Position numbers and translations under genes: made by a program. This document shows positions 19,152 to 27,664 of a stretch of 33,310 nucleotides of DNA, piece by piece. Numbering within the stretch: the stretch's first letter is position 1; each line of letters opens with the position of its first letter. A model generated the notes under the pieces. The model was not told the DNA's origin. It was given only the letters and a program-made list of their open reading frames with translations, and did not search any database. This stretch comes from a virus. Where the stretch lies: positions 1-33,310 of the IMG/VR virus record IMGVR_UViG_3300032242_002994; one strand, 5' to 3'.

Positions 19152-19701
19152 AACACTAGCCGGAAACGATCTAAGATTGGTTCCCCAAATAGAAATAATG
19201 CCCCAGTATAAGTACTGGGCATTTGAAGTAGCGTTTATAGATCCTTCATACGAAACGTCGGTAGATCTATCCAACATTGTACATAAAATTGTACCCGAAC
19301 ATGTTGCTCGAGCTTGTAAATTTGCCAGCGCAGATCATTCAGATCGATTGGGAATTGTACAAGGTTCGCAAATTCACGAAGAAATGATGCATGCCACGCT
19401 GGAGCATCATCAAAGTAAACCTAAAGTTTACTATCAGATGACTGAACAAGATATTAACGATGCTATAGAATTTTATAAAGTTGTGCTATCGTTAGCATTA
19501 GAAGTACACTACAGAGATCTTCCATCTGATCAAGCTGCCGCTAATGCCGATACTAAATTAGCTTTACAAAATGAAATTGATTCTATAACTACTATCCTGG
19601 AAGCTAGAGAACTAATGCATACAAAATTTGGTACTGCTTCGTCGCATCTGATAGCAGAACAAAATAACTGGGGATCAACACAAGTTCAGTTATCGCAATG
19701 A
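19135..19701 (+). CDS. Hypothetical phage protein, overlapping both neighbours
   Basis: This is a 188-residue protein. The ATG at 19135 lies within the previous gene, with GAGGAA (19122-19127) as ribosome site, and the TGA overlaps the next ATG (ATGA). The N-terminal ~60 residues look beta-rich (MYIVLETLAGNDLRLVPQIE); the rest is mostly helical with many His (HEEMMHATLEHH). No family was recognised. Tight coupling suggests it works with the coiled-coil protein upstream. A metal-binding role for the His cluster is only a possibility. Confidence 0.7.
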   Translation: MYIVLETLAGNDLRLVPQIEIMPQYKYWAFEVAFIDPSYETSVDLSNIVHKIVPEHVARACKFASADHSDRLGIVQGSQIHEEMMHATLEHHQSKPKVYYQMTEQDINDAIEFYKVVLSLALEVHYRDLPSDQAAANADTKLALQNEIDSITTILEARELMHTKFGTASSHLIAEQNNWGSTQVQLSQ

Positions 19702-20333
19702 TAATAACTGACGATTATGTTGAGATAGAGGACTTTCTTCCTCTTGAAACACAGGAACAATTAAAATCTTATCTAACAAGTCCAAAGTTTCCATGGGCAA
19801 TGAGTCTTGATTCTGTTGACGGCGGCAGAGTAGGTTGGTCAGGCCCTGATAAAAATTTAAATAACATAGATAGTAATACGGCAGTAGGATTCTATCATAC
19901 ATTTGTTTATAAAAGCGAAATTTGTTCAGATCATGCTAATGCGGTAGGATGGATAATGAACGGATTCGAACAAGCGACTGGCGCCCGAGTTTTAATAGAT
20001 AAACTAGACAGAATACGTGCAGGTTTATTTACTAAGCATCCAAGTGTTGATCCACATAAACCGCATGTTGATGCACCATTTCCTGACTATTGGTCAGCAC
20101 TATACTATGTAAACGAGTGTGACGGTGATACCATACTGTATAATCAGACATATCCAAACATAAAATTAGAGGATGTTGATAACACAACCTTTACGATCAA
20201 ACATCGTTTCAAACCAGCTCAAGGCAAGTTAATCGCCTTTGACGGAAAATATTACCACTCTAGTAGTTTTCCCACCCAACAACCATATCGTCTTGCTATC
20301 ACATTTAATTTCTTCCGACGCAAACTAGCTTAA
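19698..20333 (+). CDS. Putative Fe(II)/2-oxoglutarate-dependent oxygenase
   Basis: The 211-residue product fits the double-stranded beta-helix oxygenase fold. H123-x-D125 (in KPHVDAPF) and distal H187 (KYYHSSSFP) would bind iron, and R198 (QPYRLAI) would bind 2-oxoglutarate. The preceding strand pattern (YWSALYYVNECDGDTILY) and GKLIAFDGKYYH are typical of the fold. Members couple 2-oxoglutarate decarboxylation to oxidation, usually hydroxylation, of a protein, nucleic acid or small molecule; the substrate here is unknown. The start overlaps the previous stop (ATGA). It is the first oxygenase of the island, separated from the next gene by 29 bp. Confidence 0.85.
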   Translation: MIITDDYVEIEDFLPLETQEQLKSYLTSPKFPWAMSLDSVDGGRVGWSGPDKNLNNIDSNTAVGFYHTFVYKSEICSDHANAVGWIMNGFEQATGARVLIDKLDRIRAGLFTKHPSVDPHKPHVDAPFPDYWSALYYVNECDGDTILYNQTYPNIKLEDVDNTTFTIKHRFKPAQGKLIAFDGKYYHSSSFPTQQPYRLAITFNFFRRKLA

Positions 20334-20336
20334 ATA
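20329..20336 (+). promoter_or_regulatory. Late-promoter-like box CTTAAATA
   Basis: CTTAAATA overlaps the stop of the preceding oxygenase gene and lies 26 bp upstream of the 20363 ATG, with GAGGA at 20353-20357 between. This is the only non-overlapping junction before the eight-gene overlapping run, so it is the best candidate for that run's own promoter. It resembles phage late promoters but is unproven. Confidence 0.4.
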
Positions 20337-20362
20337 CTCAGCTAGTAACTCTGAGGATTAAC

Positions 20363-20956
20363 ATGATAGAAGATTTCATCGGCATTTTTGACAATGCTAT
20401 CACACCAAAAGAATGTAAAAACTTTATAGAATATTTTGCTAGATTAAAAACTATGAATTTAGTATTTGATCGCCAAACATTAGGAGATGGTGCTCCACAC
20501 GATCGTAATGATGATACTGCATTTATATTAGAACCGGATTGTGTAGAACTTACATTCGGAAATCCTGCTATGGATCCAATGATAACAGCATTTTGGAAAG
20601 GCTATAGAGAGTATATTGAACACTATAGTATCCTAACAGATGGTTGTGATAAACACGGTTTGTGGAGTATTAGATTACAACATACTAAACCCGGCGGCGG
20701 ATATCATCGATGGCATTACGAACAAGGAGCATCTGAAGTATCTCGAAGATTTATAGCATGGATGATTTATCTTAACGATGTTGAAGAAGGCGGTGAGACT
20801 GAATTCCTATATCAAAAACGTCGCGTACAAGCTAAACAAGGAAGATTGGTCATGTGGCCTGCGGCATTTACGCACACTCATCGAGGAAATCCTCCTTTAT
20901 CCGGCGACAAATATATACTAACGGGTTGGTTAGAATTCATGGGTAATTCAAAATGA
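20363..20956 (+). CDS. Putative prolyl-4-hydroxylase-like 2-oxoglutarate/Fe(II) oxygenase
   Basis: The 197-residue product carries GGGYHRWHYEQG, with H118-x-E120 as the probable iron-binding pair (H115 is an alternative first His). The distal His is in FTHTHRGNPP (H171 or H173), and K/Y in SGDKYILTGW is a plausible 2-oxoglutarate contact. The core IAWMIYLNDVEEGGETEF is typical of P4H-like oxygenases, common in T4-like phages. Glu in place of Asp in the H-x-D motif is less usual but chemically acceptable. Ribosome site GAGGA at 20353-20357. Its stop overlaps the next ATG, opening the continuous overlapping gene run. Confidence 0.87.
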   Translation: MIEDFIGIFDNAITPKECKNFIEYFARLKTMNLVFDRQTLGDGAPHDRNDDTAFILEPDCVELTFGNPAMDPMITAFWKGYREYIEHYSILTDGCDKHGLWSIRLQHTKPGGGYHRWHYEQGASEVSRRFIAWMIYLNDVEEGGETEFLYQKRRVQAKQGRLVMWPAAFTHTHRGNPPLSGDKYILTGWLEFMGNSK

Positions 20957-22629
20957 TAACTCCAAAAAAAATATTCAGCATACCATTAAATTTTAAACTG
21001 TCACAAGTGCAGTTTAATCATTTTTACGAGTTCTGCCAGCGTAACAAAGACTGGATTGCTGATATCTATTTTACAAGTCGTATGGCTCCTTTTAAACAAG
21101 ATGCCATGGGTGATGTATTTTTAGTGGAGGAAGAATCAGATATTACTATCGAAGCCGCACTAAACATACAAAAAACTTTAGGTATTCCAATAAGCGCAAC
21201 ATTTAATAACATCTCAGTTCCTCCTACGCAGACTAATTTAGATACATTTATTATCAATTTTAAAAAATTATACGATGCAGGTGTACGAATAGCTACGATT
21301 CCACATACACACTGGGTTGCGACCGGGCAAATACAGCGAGCATTTCCTGAATTATATATTAAAAATACAATCCTACGCGATGTCAGAACAGCAGTCGAAG
21401 TAGTAAATCTAGCCAAATATGGATTTAACTATATTAATCTTGATAGAGATCTAATGCGAGATCGCGATACATTACTACGTTTGAAAGAAGCCAAAGTTTG
21501 GATTAAGCAACATCTAGGCAAGGATATACAATTTAGTTTATTAGCAAATGAAGGTTGCTTAGGTGCATGTTCTATGATGACTGAACATTTTGAATATAAT
21601 AATTCAAGATCAAATACCCAACCACAATATTTTAATGATACAATCAGTCGGGTTAGTTGTCCTAAATGGGACGTGCAAGATCCGTCAGTTGCATTAAAAA
21701 CTGCTAATTTCAGTCCATGGAAAGACGACTGGGATGAATATTTAGACTTGGGAATCGATGTGTTTAAAATGCACGGCCGCGAAAGTGTACAACGACTAGT
21801 GGAAACTATGAATTTAATCGAAAGATATGTTGCAGGAGAAGATATATTAGATGTTTCTTTTGTAAAATGGTCAGACGATACTGGTCTAACTGGTAGACCG
21901 ATTAATGCATGGCGCGAAAAAATTAAAAACTGTAAATTTGACTGCTGGGAATGTCAGTATTGCGATAATATCTACGAAAGAAAAACAGATATTGGCCACA
22001 GCAATCTAACTAAATTTACAGCAGAGTGTATCAGTACCTCTGGAATTCCTACCGTGCATAATAAAATTCCAGGTCTAACAAGTCCCCGTGTACAAACACT
22101 ATTAAATTCTCTTGCTAGCGGTGTTAGTAGTTATTTAGAAATAGGCAGCTATTTAGGCGCCACTGCTTGTGCGGCTTTAAAAGATAATCCATTAAATGCT
22201 TATTTTGTCGATAACTGGCAACAACCTGTACAACCACAACGCGGTGATATAAAACTACCCGCTAACGATCGAGCAGAATTTGAAAAAAATATCAAAGAAT
22301 ACAAAGGTAACAGTAATGTAACAATTTACGATACTGATATGTTTGATGTTAATATTTTTGAAATGAAAGATCAGATACAACTGTTCTTCTACGATGGTCC
22401 ACATGATTTTGAAACCACTCGGCAGGCAGTCATGTATTACTATCCTACATTTGCTAAAGAGGCTATTCTAGTATTTGATGATGCTAACTGGCAAGGAGTA
22501 GTCGATGGCGCCGCAGTTGGTTTACAAGAAGCTGGCGCACAACTGGTTTATGAAAAATTAATGTTAAACTCTGAAGAAAATTCTCGAGAATGGTGGAACG
22601 GTTTATATATTGTGGTCATTAGAAAATGA
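20953..22629 (+). CDS. Fusion: U32-peptidase-like domain + class I SAM methyltransferase
   Basis: This is a 558-residue two-domain protein. Residues ~1-340 resemble the TIM-barrel-like U32 peptidase family, with NEGCLGACSMMTEHF (C202, C206), C236 and a Cys-rich NCKFDCWECQYC (C327, C331, C334, C337). Some U32 members (UbiU, UbiV, TrhP, RlhA) bind [4Fe-4S] and act in hydroxylation of ubiquinone precursors or RNA rather than proteolysis. Residues ~385-558 are a methyltransferase: SSYLEIGSYLGATACAAL (SAM loop) and FFYDGPHDFETT...VFDDANW, like Methyltransf_24. I infer a modifying enzyme with an Fe-S module; the substrate is unknown. It overlaps both neighbours by 4 bp. The U32 assignment is weaker than the methyltransferase one. 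Confidence 0.72.
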   Translation: MITPKKIFSIPLNFKLSQVQFNHFYEFCQRNKDWIADIYFTSRMAPFKQDAMGDVFLVEEESDITIEAALNIQKTLGIPISATFNNISVPPTQTNLDTFIINFKKLYDAGVRIATIPHTHWVATGQIQRAFPELYIKNTILRDVRTAVEVVNLAKYGFNYINLDRDLMRDRDTLLRLKEAKVWIKQHLGKDIQFSLLANEGCLGACSMMTEHFEYNNSRSNTQPQYFNDTISRVSCPKWDVQDPSVALKTANFSPWKDDWDEYLDLGIDVFKMHGRESVQRLVETMNLIERYVAGEDILDVSFVKWSDDTGLTGRPINAWREKIKNCKFDCWECQYCDNIYERKTDIGHSNLTKFTAECISTSGIPTVHNKIPGLTSPRVQTLLNSLASGVSSYLEIGSYLGATACAALKDNPLNAYFVDNWQQPVQPQRGDIKLPANDRAEFEKNIKEYKGNSNVTIYDTDMFDVNIFEMKDQIQLFFYDGPHDFETTRQAVMYYYPTFAKEAILVFDDANWQGVVDGAAVGLQEAGAQLVYEKLMLNSEENSREWWNGLYIVVIRK

Positions 22630-24137
22630 AAATTAACAAAGTAAAAAACATAATAGTTTTCGGTGGTGGAACTAGCGGATGGTTAACTGCGGCTTATATT
22701 ACTAAGAATTTAAAATTTCCCTGTAATGTTACACTGATAGAAAGTACAGAAATGGGTCCTATCGGCGTCGGTGAAGGAACGCAACCTGCTACAGCTAAAT
22801 TCTTATATGACTGCGGGATAGATCCATTAACATGGATGAAACCTAGCCAGGCAAGTTTCAAACTAGGTGTAGAATTCGTAGGATGGACTGATAAAGATTA
22901 TTTTGTGGATAACGATTTTATTGAAAATACTGTAATCGCACCGGATTTGTTTACTATCGATTATTTTATGGGTAAGAACAAGTCAGAATTTATTGACTGG
23001 TTACCGGCATATCAATTAGCTAAAGAAAATAAAAGCCCTAAGCTAGCAGGATTAGATACTAACTTTGCTCATACCGGTGCAAGACAATTCGGTGCTGTAC
23101 ATTTCTCAGCATATGATATCGTCGCGGCCATTAAAGACATTGTACTTGATAAAATTTCATATGCAAACACTAAAATTGTCGACATACATTCTGATGATAA
23201 TGGTATAACTGGATTAACTGGCGAGGATGGTAACACATATACTGCTGATTTGTACATCGATTGTAGTGGATTTAATTCACTATTATTAGAGAAGACTTTA
23301 AAAGTACCATTTGTTTCAGTTAATGATATATTACCATGTGACAAAGCAGTAGTATTACAAACACAATATACAGATCCTGTTTCGGAATGTTTTCCATATA
23401 CTCGTGCAACAGCAATGACAGCCGGTTGGCGGTTCACTATTCCGGTGTTTACTAGAATAGGAAATGGTTACGTTTACAGTTCGAAACACATTAGTTCCGA
23501 AGATGCAGAAGCTGAACTCAGAGCTAGTGTTAACGAATATACTGCACCTGCAAAACATTTGAATATGAAATGCGGAATACACGAATCTGTTACTAGTAAA
23601 AATGTAATAGCTGTAGGATTAAGTGCAGGATTTGTCGAACCACTAGAAGCTACCGGGATAACATTTACTACTAAAGCCGTTGAATTGCTTACTGATGGAC
23701 TAAATGCAACACAGGGATTATGGAGTAACGCAGTACAGCGAGAAATTAACAAATTATACGACGAAATGTTCTGGGAAATTATAGCATTTGTATGGTCTCA
23801 CTATCAATTTAGTACGAAGAAAGACACTCCTTTCTGGAAAGATGTCCATAAGGAAAATTTAGACTTGCTTCCTCCAAAAGTTTCTGCTATAATTAACAAG
23901 TTCCTACCTGAACCACACAGAGATTTTTTAATATCGCCGCTATCCAGTTTTCATACAGGGCAATGGTTTAGTGTACTGAACGCCGGCGATGTTTATAAAA
24001 ATAATAAACAGACATTATTTGGTGATATTGAAAAATATGCAGAATTTTTCATTAAAAATCAATCATATAGAACAGAGTTAATTAAAGAAATGTTTCCTAA
24101 TCATTATGAATTTTTAAAAGAGTGGTATAATCGGTGA
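22626..24137 (+). CDS. Flavin-dependent tryptophan-halogenase-like protein (copy A)
   Basis: The 503 residues match family size. The N-terminal FAD-binding motif is FGGGTSGW (residues 12-19). K79 in ASFKLGVEF sits where the catalytic Lys of PrnA and RebH lies, and E341 in FVEPLEATG matches the catalytic Glu. The usual WxWxIP is W-R-F-T-I-P here (268-273), and the Ser normally following the Glu is Ala (A342). Family members use FADH2, O2 and halide to make HOCl or HOBr that halogenates an aromatic substrate. Two changes at conserved positions mean the substrate or reaction may differ. A partner flavin reductase is not visible in this window. It overlaps both neighbours by 4 bp. Confidence 0.87.
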   Translation: MKINKVKNIIVFGGGTSGWLTAAYITKNLKFPCNVTLIESTEMGPIGVGEGTQPATAKFLYDCGIDPLTWMKPSQASFKLGVEFVGWTDKDYFVDNDFIENTVIAPDLFTIDYFMGKNKSEFIDWLPAYQLAKENKSPKLAGLDTNFAHTGARQFGAVHFSAYDIVAAIKDIVLDKISYANTKIVDIHSDDNGITGLTGEDGNTYTADLYIDCSGFNSLLLEKTLKVPFVSVNDILPCDKAVVLQTQYTDPVSECFPYTRATAMTAGWRFTIPVFTRIGNGYVYSSKHISSEDAEAELRASVNEYTAPAKHLNMKCGIHESVTSKNVIAVGLSAGFVEPLEATGITFTTKAVELLTDGLNATQGLWSNAVQREINKLYDEMFWEIIAFVWSHYQFSTKKDTPFWKDVHKENLDLLPPKVSAIINKFLPEPHRDFLISPLSSFHTGQWFSVLNAGDVYKNNKQTLFGDIEKYAEFFIKNQSYRTELIKEMFPNHYEFLKEWYNR

Positions 24138-24730
24138 TAACACAAGCATGTATATTCAGAGCAGATTTATTTACTAAGGCCGATGTAGGAACAGTTGAAC
24201 AACGATTGGCTCTTGTTGATCAAATTCGTACTGCTAAAAAAGAAGATCCTATCGGAGTTAGTAGATCGAATGATGGATGCTGGAGGAAAAACTTCGACGA
24301 GCAATATCCTTTAGAGAATGCAGACTGGTTACATAGCGAAATTAACGAACTATTAGTACAAGCAGTAAAGTTTTACAGCGCAGAAGACCACATATATGCT
24401 AAAATTAATAGATCCGACAACGTAACGGTTACATGTTGGGCCAATATTAACCAACCTGGTAGTAGAAATTCCTATCATAGCCATAAGGGGAATCACTATG
24501 TTGCATTGTATTATCTGCAAGGAACTACTACCGGGGATTTAATACTGGCTAATCCTGCAAATGTACTAGCAGATTGTAATCTCGATGCTCCGTATACGCA
24601 TGATATGGCATTTTCTCCTAAGGATGGAGATTTAATTTTGTGGCCGGCTTGGGTGCCTCATGAAGTAGAACCTAACTTATCACAACGAGAAAGAATTAAT
24701 ATTGCATTTAATATTAACATTAAATCATGA
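24134..24730 (+). CDS. Putative 2OG-Fe(II) oxygenase, 2OG-FeII_Oxy_5-like
   Basis: The 198-residue product begins with GTG at 24134, overlapping the previous TGA; no in-frame ATG near the start fits better. Motifs: SYHSHKGNHYVALYYLQG with H115-x-H117, DGDLILWPAWVPHEVEP with distal H176, and an Arg in QRERINIAF. The H-x-H rather than H-x-D is typical of this family (TIGR02466/PF13759 style, common in aquatic phages). Its chemistry is not well characterised. It lies between halogenase A and the unassigned 247-residue protein. Confidence 0.8.
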   Translation: MITQACIFRADLFTKADVGTVEQRLALVDQIRTAKKEDPIGVSRSNDGCWRKNFDEQYPLENADWLHSEINELLVQAVKFYSAEDHIYAKINRSDNVTVTCWANINQPGSRNSYHSHKGNHYVALYYLQGTTTGDLILANPANVLADCNLDAPYTHDMAFSPKDGDLILWPAWVPHEVEPNLSQRERINIAFNINIKS

Positions 24731-25470
24731 GAACTTTAGAATTTTTTAATACAATTACCGGAGTAGCTGATACTTTTCCTGTTATTAAATCGGGGGAATA
24801 TAGACCCACCTGGATTAAAACTGCCAAAGATGCTTACAATATTAAAAAAGAAAAGATGGATGGCGATAAGTTTTTTCATGTATATCGATGCCCAGGTATT
24901 TTTGATCTGATGGGATATGGTTATATTGTTACAGCGCCTTGGGATGTTGAAGTTGAAACAAACGGCGATGGAGAAGATTTCCGCTGGCGTGTCCCTGACA
25001 TTCCAGAAATCACTGCACTATTAGAAGATCAACCGGTTGCAGGACATATGGCTGACGCTATTGCAGATTCATTACCACGTCGCCCTGGTCGTTTAAAATC
25101 TGTAATTAAACTAACTACAGGGTGGAATATAATAGCACCTCCGGGTATTAAATTTTTAATCATTCCTATTTCTTATCCTGATAGTTATGAGTTTGAAAGT
25201 GCTCCGGGAATATTAGATCCAGGACTAAGTACAGAATTGAATGCACAATTATTCTGGTATGTACCGAATGGTAGACATGTTATTAAAGCCGGAACACCGT
25301 TGTTTCAATTAATACCCATGACAGACGAATCTTTTAATATAGTAGTTAGAAACGCCACTGATAAAGATAGAGAATGGGTTAAGCGCCGTAGATACTTTAT
25401 CGGTATCAGTTTTAAACCACAGCGAGCTTTATTGAAAAAAGTATACAACCGTATATGGGGTAAAAAATGA
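24727..25470 (+). CDS. Unassigned protein, possible dUTPase-like beta-barrel
   Basis: The 247-residue product has no signal peptide or membrane segment. It resembles small proteins I associate with DUF6065, but I cannot confirm this. The C-terminal half has GWNIIAPPGIKFLI, then GILDPG (from residue ~161) and later VIKAGTPLFQLIPM. The order DPG, beta strand, N, I-x-x-G-x-x-L-x-Q-L recalls the trimeric dUTPase/dCTP-deaminase fold, where the last strand reads like GDRIAQL. The catalytic residues of those enzymes are not evident, so a structural likeness is all I propose. It sits mid-operon with 4-bp overlaps on both sides, implying a role in the same process as the halogenases and oxygenases. 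Confidence 0.7.
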   Translation: MRTLEFFNTITGVADTFPVIKSGEYRPTWIKTAKDAYNIKKEKMDGDKFFHVYRCPGIFDLMGYGYIVTAPWDVEVETNGDGEDFRWRVPDIPEITALLEDQPVAGHMADAIADSLPRRPGRLKSVIKLTTGWNIIAPPGIKFLIIPISYPDSYEFESAPGILDPGLSTELNAQLFWYVPNGRHVIKAGTPLFQLIPMTDESFNIVVRNATDKDREWVKRRRYFIGISFKPQRALLKKVYNRIWGKK

Positions 25471-26081
25471 ACTCAAGACTAGTTTCGTTATTTCCGACTC
25501 CTTTATACTCTTGCGAATTACCTGTAACCGATTTACATAAACAACTAGTGCGCAAGTTAAAATGTAGTCGTCTCGGCGGTGTATGCAATATATCCGATAA
25601 CAAGTTTGTTTTAGATACAGAAGGATTCGCCGATTTAAAACAGATGATCGATATAGAAGTACAAGAGTTTGGAAAAAACGTTTTTAGTCCTAATGAAGAC
25701 GTTAAATTTGTTTTAAAAAATTCTTGGATTATGGAAAATTTACCCGGTGATTATAACTCCAGTCATTTTCATGTTAATAGCCTTATAAGTGGAATAATAT
25801 ATATCGATGTTAACGAAAAATCCGGTAATATAATATTTCACAAAAATATAAACAATCTACATGCAGGCATGTTAGATTTGGGTGTAACAAACTATAATAT
25901 TTTTAATTCATCAGATTTTACAATTACACCAGTAGAAGGACAGTTATTAGTATTTCCCAGCACATTATTCCATCGTGCAAGTATAAACGAATCTGATAAA
26001 ACTAGATATTGCATAGCTTTTAATTATTTTATTACAGGAACATTGAATAAAAACGGCCCCGAGGAGTTAACAATACTATGA
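25467..26081 (+). CDS. Putative 2OG-Fe(II) oxygenase, 2OG-FeII_Oxy_5-like
   Basis: The 204-residue product starts SRLVSLFPTPLYSCELP, the FPTP(L/I)Y opening typical of this family. Motifs: SWIMENLPGDYNSSHFHVNS with H100-x-H102, SGIIYI, EGQLLVFPSTLFHRASI with distal H169, and an Arg in TRYCIAFNYF. The expected role is iron- and 2-oxoglutarate-dependent oxidation of an unknown substrate. It overlaps the genes on both sides (ATGA) and directly precedes halogenase B, so it may act on the same substrate. Confidence 0.82.
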   Translation: MNSRLVSLFPTPLYSCELPVTDLHKQLVRKLKCSRLGGVCNISDNKFVLDTEGFADLKQMIDIEVQEFGKNVFSPNEDVKFVLKNSWIMENLPGDYNSSHFHVNSLISGIIYIDVNEKSGNIIFHKNINNLHAGMLDLGVTNYNIFNSSDFTITPVEGQLLVFPSTLFHRASINESDKTRYCIAFNYFITGTLNKNGPEELTIL

Positions 26082-27664
26082 TAAAACCTGTAAACACTAT
26101 TACTATTGTAGGCGGCGGCAGTGCCGGCTGGATGACAGCGGCAATGTTAATTAAAACATTTCCAGATAAAGTTATCACAGTTATCGAAAGCCCAGACATT
26201 CCTATTGTGGGTGTGGGTGAAAGTACTATCGGACAATTTAAAGATTATACAGATTATTTAGGTATAGACGAAAAAGATTTTATGGAGTTTACAGATGCCA
26301 GTTATAAACTCAGTATTAAATTTACAGACTTTTATGAAAAAGATGCCGGCGGGTTTCATTATCCGTTTAGTGTTCCAGTACTAGAAGGCACTGAACAAGG
26401 TATACACGATTGGTTTTATAAAAAAGCCTTATATCCAGATACTCCTGTGCAAGATTTTGTAGATTGTTATTATCCATCATCTCCGTTACTTAAAACAAAC
26501 AAGTTTACACTTAACCAGCATGGTAATTTTGATAGTTTTAATCCAAAGTATCATAGCGCATATCACTTTGACGCAACTAAGTTCGGTGCATGGTTGCGTG
26601 AAAGATATTGTATCCCCCGCGGAGTTAAGCATGTTCAGAATGAAGTTAAATTTGTACAAACAGGTGCCAAGGGTGTTGAATATTTGTTAATGCAAGACGA
26701 TACAGAACTCACCGCTGATTTATTCATCGACTGCACTGGATTTAAAAGTTTACTATTAGGCCACGCACTAAACGAAGAATTTGAAAGTTATGCCGATATG
26801 TTGCCTAACAATAGAGCATGGGCAACTCGTGTTCCATACCAAGATAAAGAAAAAGAATTAGAACCATATACTAATTGTACTGCTATCGATCATGGGTGGT
26901 GTTGGAATATTCCGCTGTGGTCGCGCATCGGTACGGGTTATGTTTATAGCGACAAGTATGTTACACCAGAACAAGCGTTAGAGGAGTTTAAACAGTACCT
27001 TATGAGTGATAAGGTTACTTGCCCTAAGACAAGAGAACAAGTAGATGCACTAGAATATAAAGATATTCCTATGAAAGTAGGAATCCATAAACGCACCTGG
27101 GTAAAGAATGTAGTAGCGATAGGACTAAGTGCTGGATTTATTGAACCGTTAGAAAGTAACGGACTGTATAGTGTCCATGAATTTTTATGGTCGTTAATAA
27201 AAACTCTCCAACGACCTGCGGTAACACGTTGGGATATAGATGTTTACAATGCAACTATCTTACAGATATTTAGAAATTTTGCAGAATTTGTAGCATTGCA
27301 TTATGCATTAAGTATTCGTAACGATACTAATTATTGGCAAGCTAACAATGATAGAGTTTATAGTCCGGGATTAGATCGAGTAGTGCCGCAGCCTTTCTTT
27401 GGATTTTATGATCTAGCACATAGAAAAATGATTACTGGCAACGTACCTCTTGATGCAGGTATTACACGAATCGCCGCAGGTATGAATTATCCTATTTTAG
27501 ATGCTGTTACTATTGCTTATGAACAAATTCGTAAAGAAACTCCATATGCAGAAAAGTTTGCCAAAAGTTTCGAGACATTTGAAAAGAAAAAAGCATGGTG
27601 GAAGAAAAGTGCAGAAAGTGAACTTACACTTTACGAATATTTGAAAAGAATGTATGGACATTAA
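26078..27664 (+). CDS. Flavin-dependent tryptophan-halogenase-like protein (copy B)
   Basis: The 528-residue product keeps the family signatures: VGGGSAGW (11-18) for FAD, catalytic-type K77 in ASYKLSIKF, a canonical W274-C-W276-N-I-P279, and E359-S360 in FIEPLESNG matching the Glu-Ser pair of PrnA and RebH. It should therefore be competent for flavin-dependent halogenation of an aromatic substrate, with FADH2 supplied by a host or phage reductase. It is clearly diverged from copy A, so a tandem duplication just before this point is unlikely. The gene overlaps the previous one by 4 bp and the next by 11 bp. Confidence 0.9.
   Translation: MIKPVNTITIVGGGSAGWMTAAMLIKTFPDKVITVIESPDIPIVGVGESTIGQFKDYTDYLGIDEKDFMEFTDASYKLSIKFTDFYEKDAGGFHYPFSVPVLEGTEQGIHDWFYKKALYPDTPVQDFVDCYYPSSPLLKTNKFTLNQHGNFDSFNPKYHSAYHFDATKFGAWLRERYCIPRGVKHVQNEVKFVQTGAKGVEYLLMQDDTELTADLFIDCTGFKSLLLGHALNEEFESYADMLPNNRAWATRVPYQDKEKELEPYTNCTAIDHGWCWNIPLWSRIGTGYVYSDKYVTPEQALEEFKQYLMSDKVTCPKTREQVDALEYKDIPMKVGIHKRTWVKNVVAIGLSAGFIEPLESNGLYSVHEFLWSLIKTLQRPAVTRWDIDVYNATILQIFRNFAEFVALHYALSIRNDTNYWQANNDRVYSPGLDRVVPQPFFGFYDLAHRKMITGNVPLDAGITRIAAGMNYPILDAVTIAYEQIRKETPYAEKFAKSFETFEKKKAWWKKSAESELTLYEYLKRMYGH

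Noticed and set aside
20953-22629. Radical SAM enzyme, suggested by the clustered Cys
   Set aside because: The spacing does not match CxxxCxxC. The cluster C-x3-C-x2-C-x2-C follows the barrel rather than its first strand, and NEGCLGAC fits U32-like proteins better.
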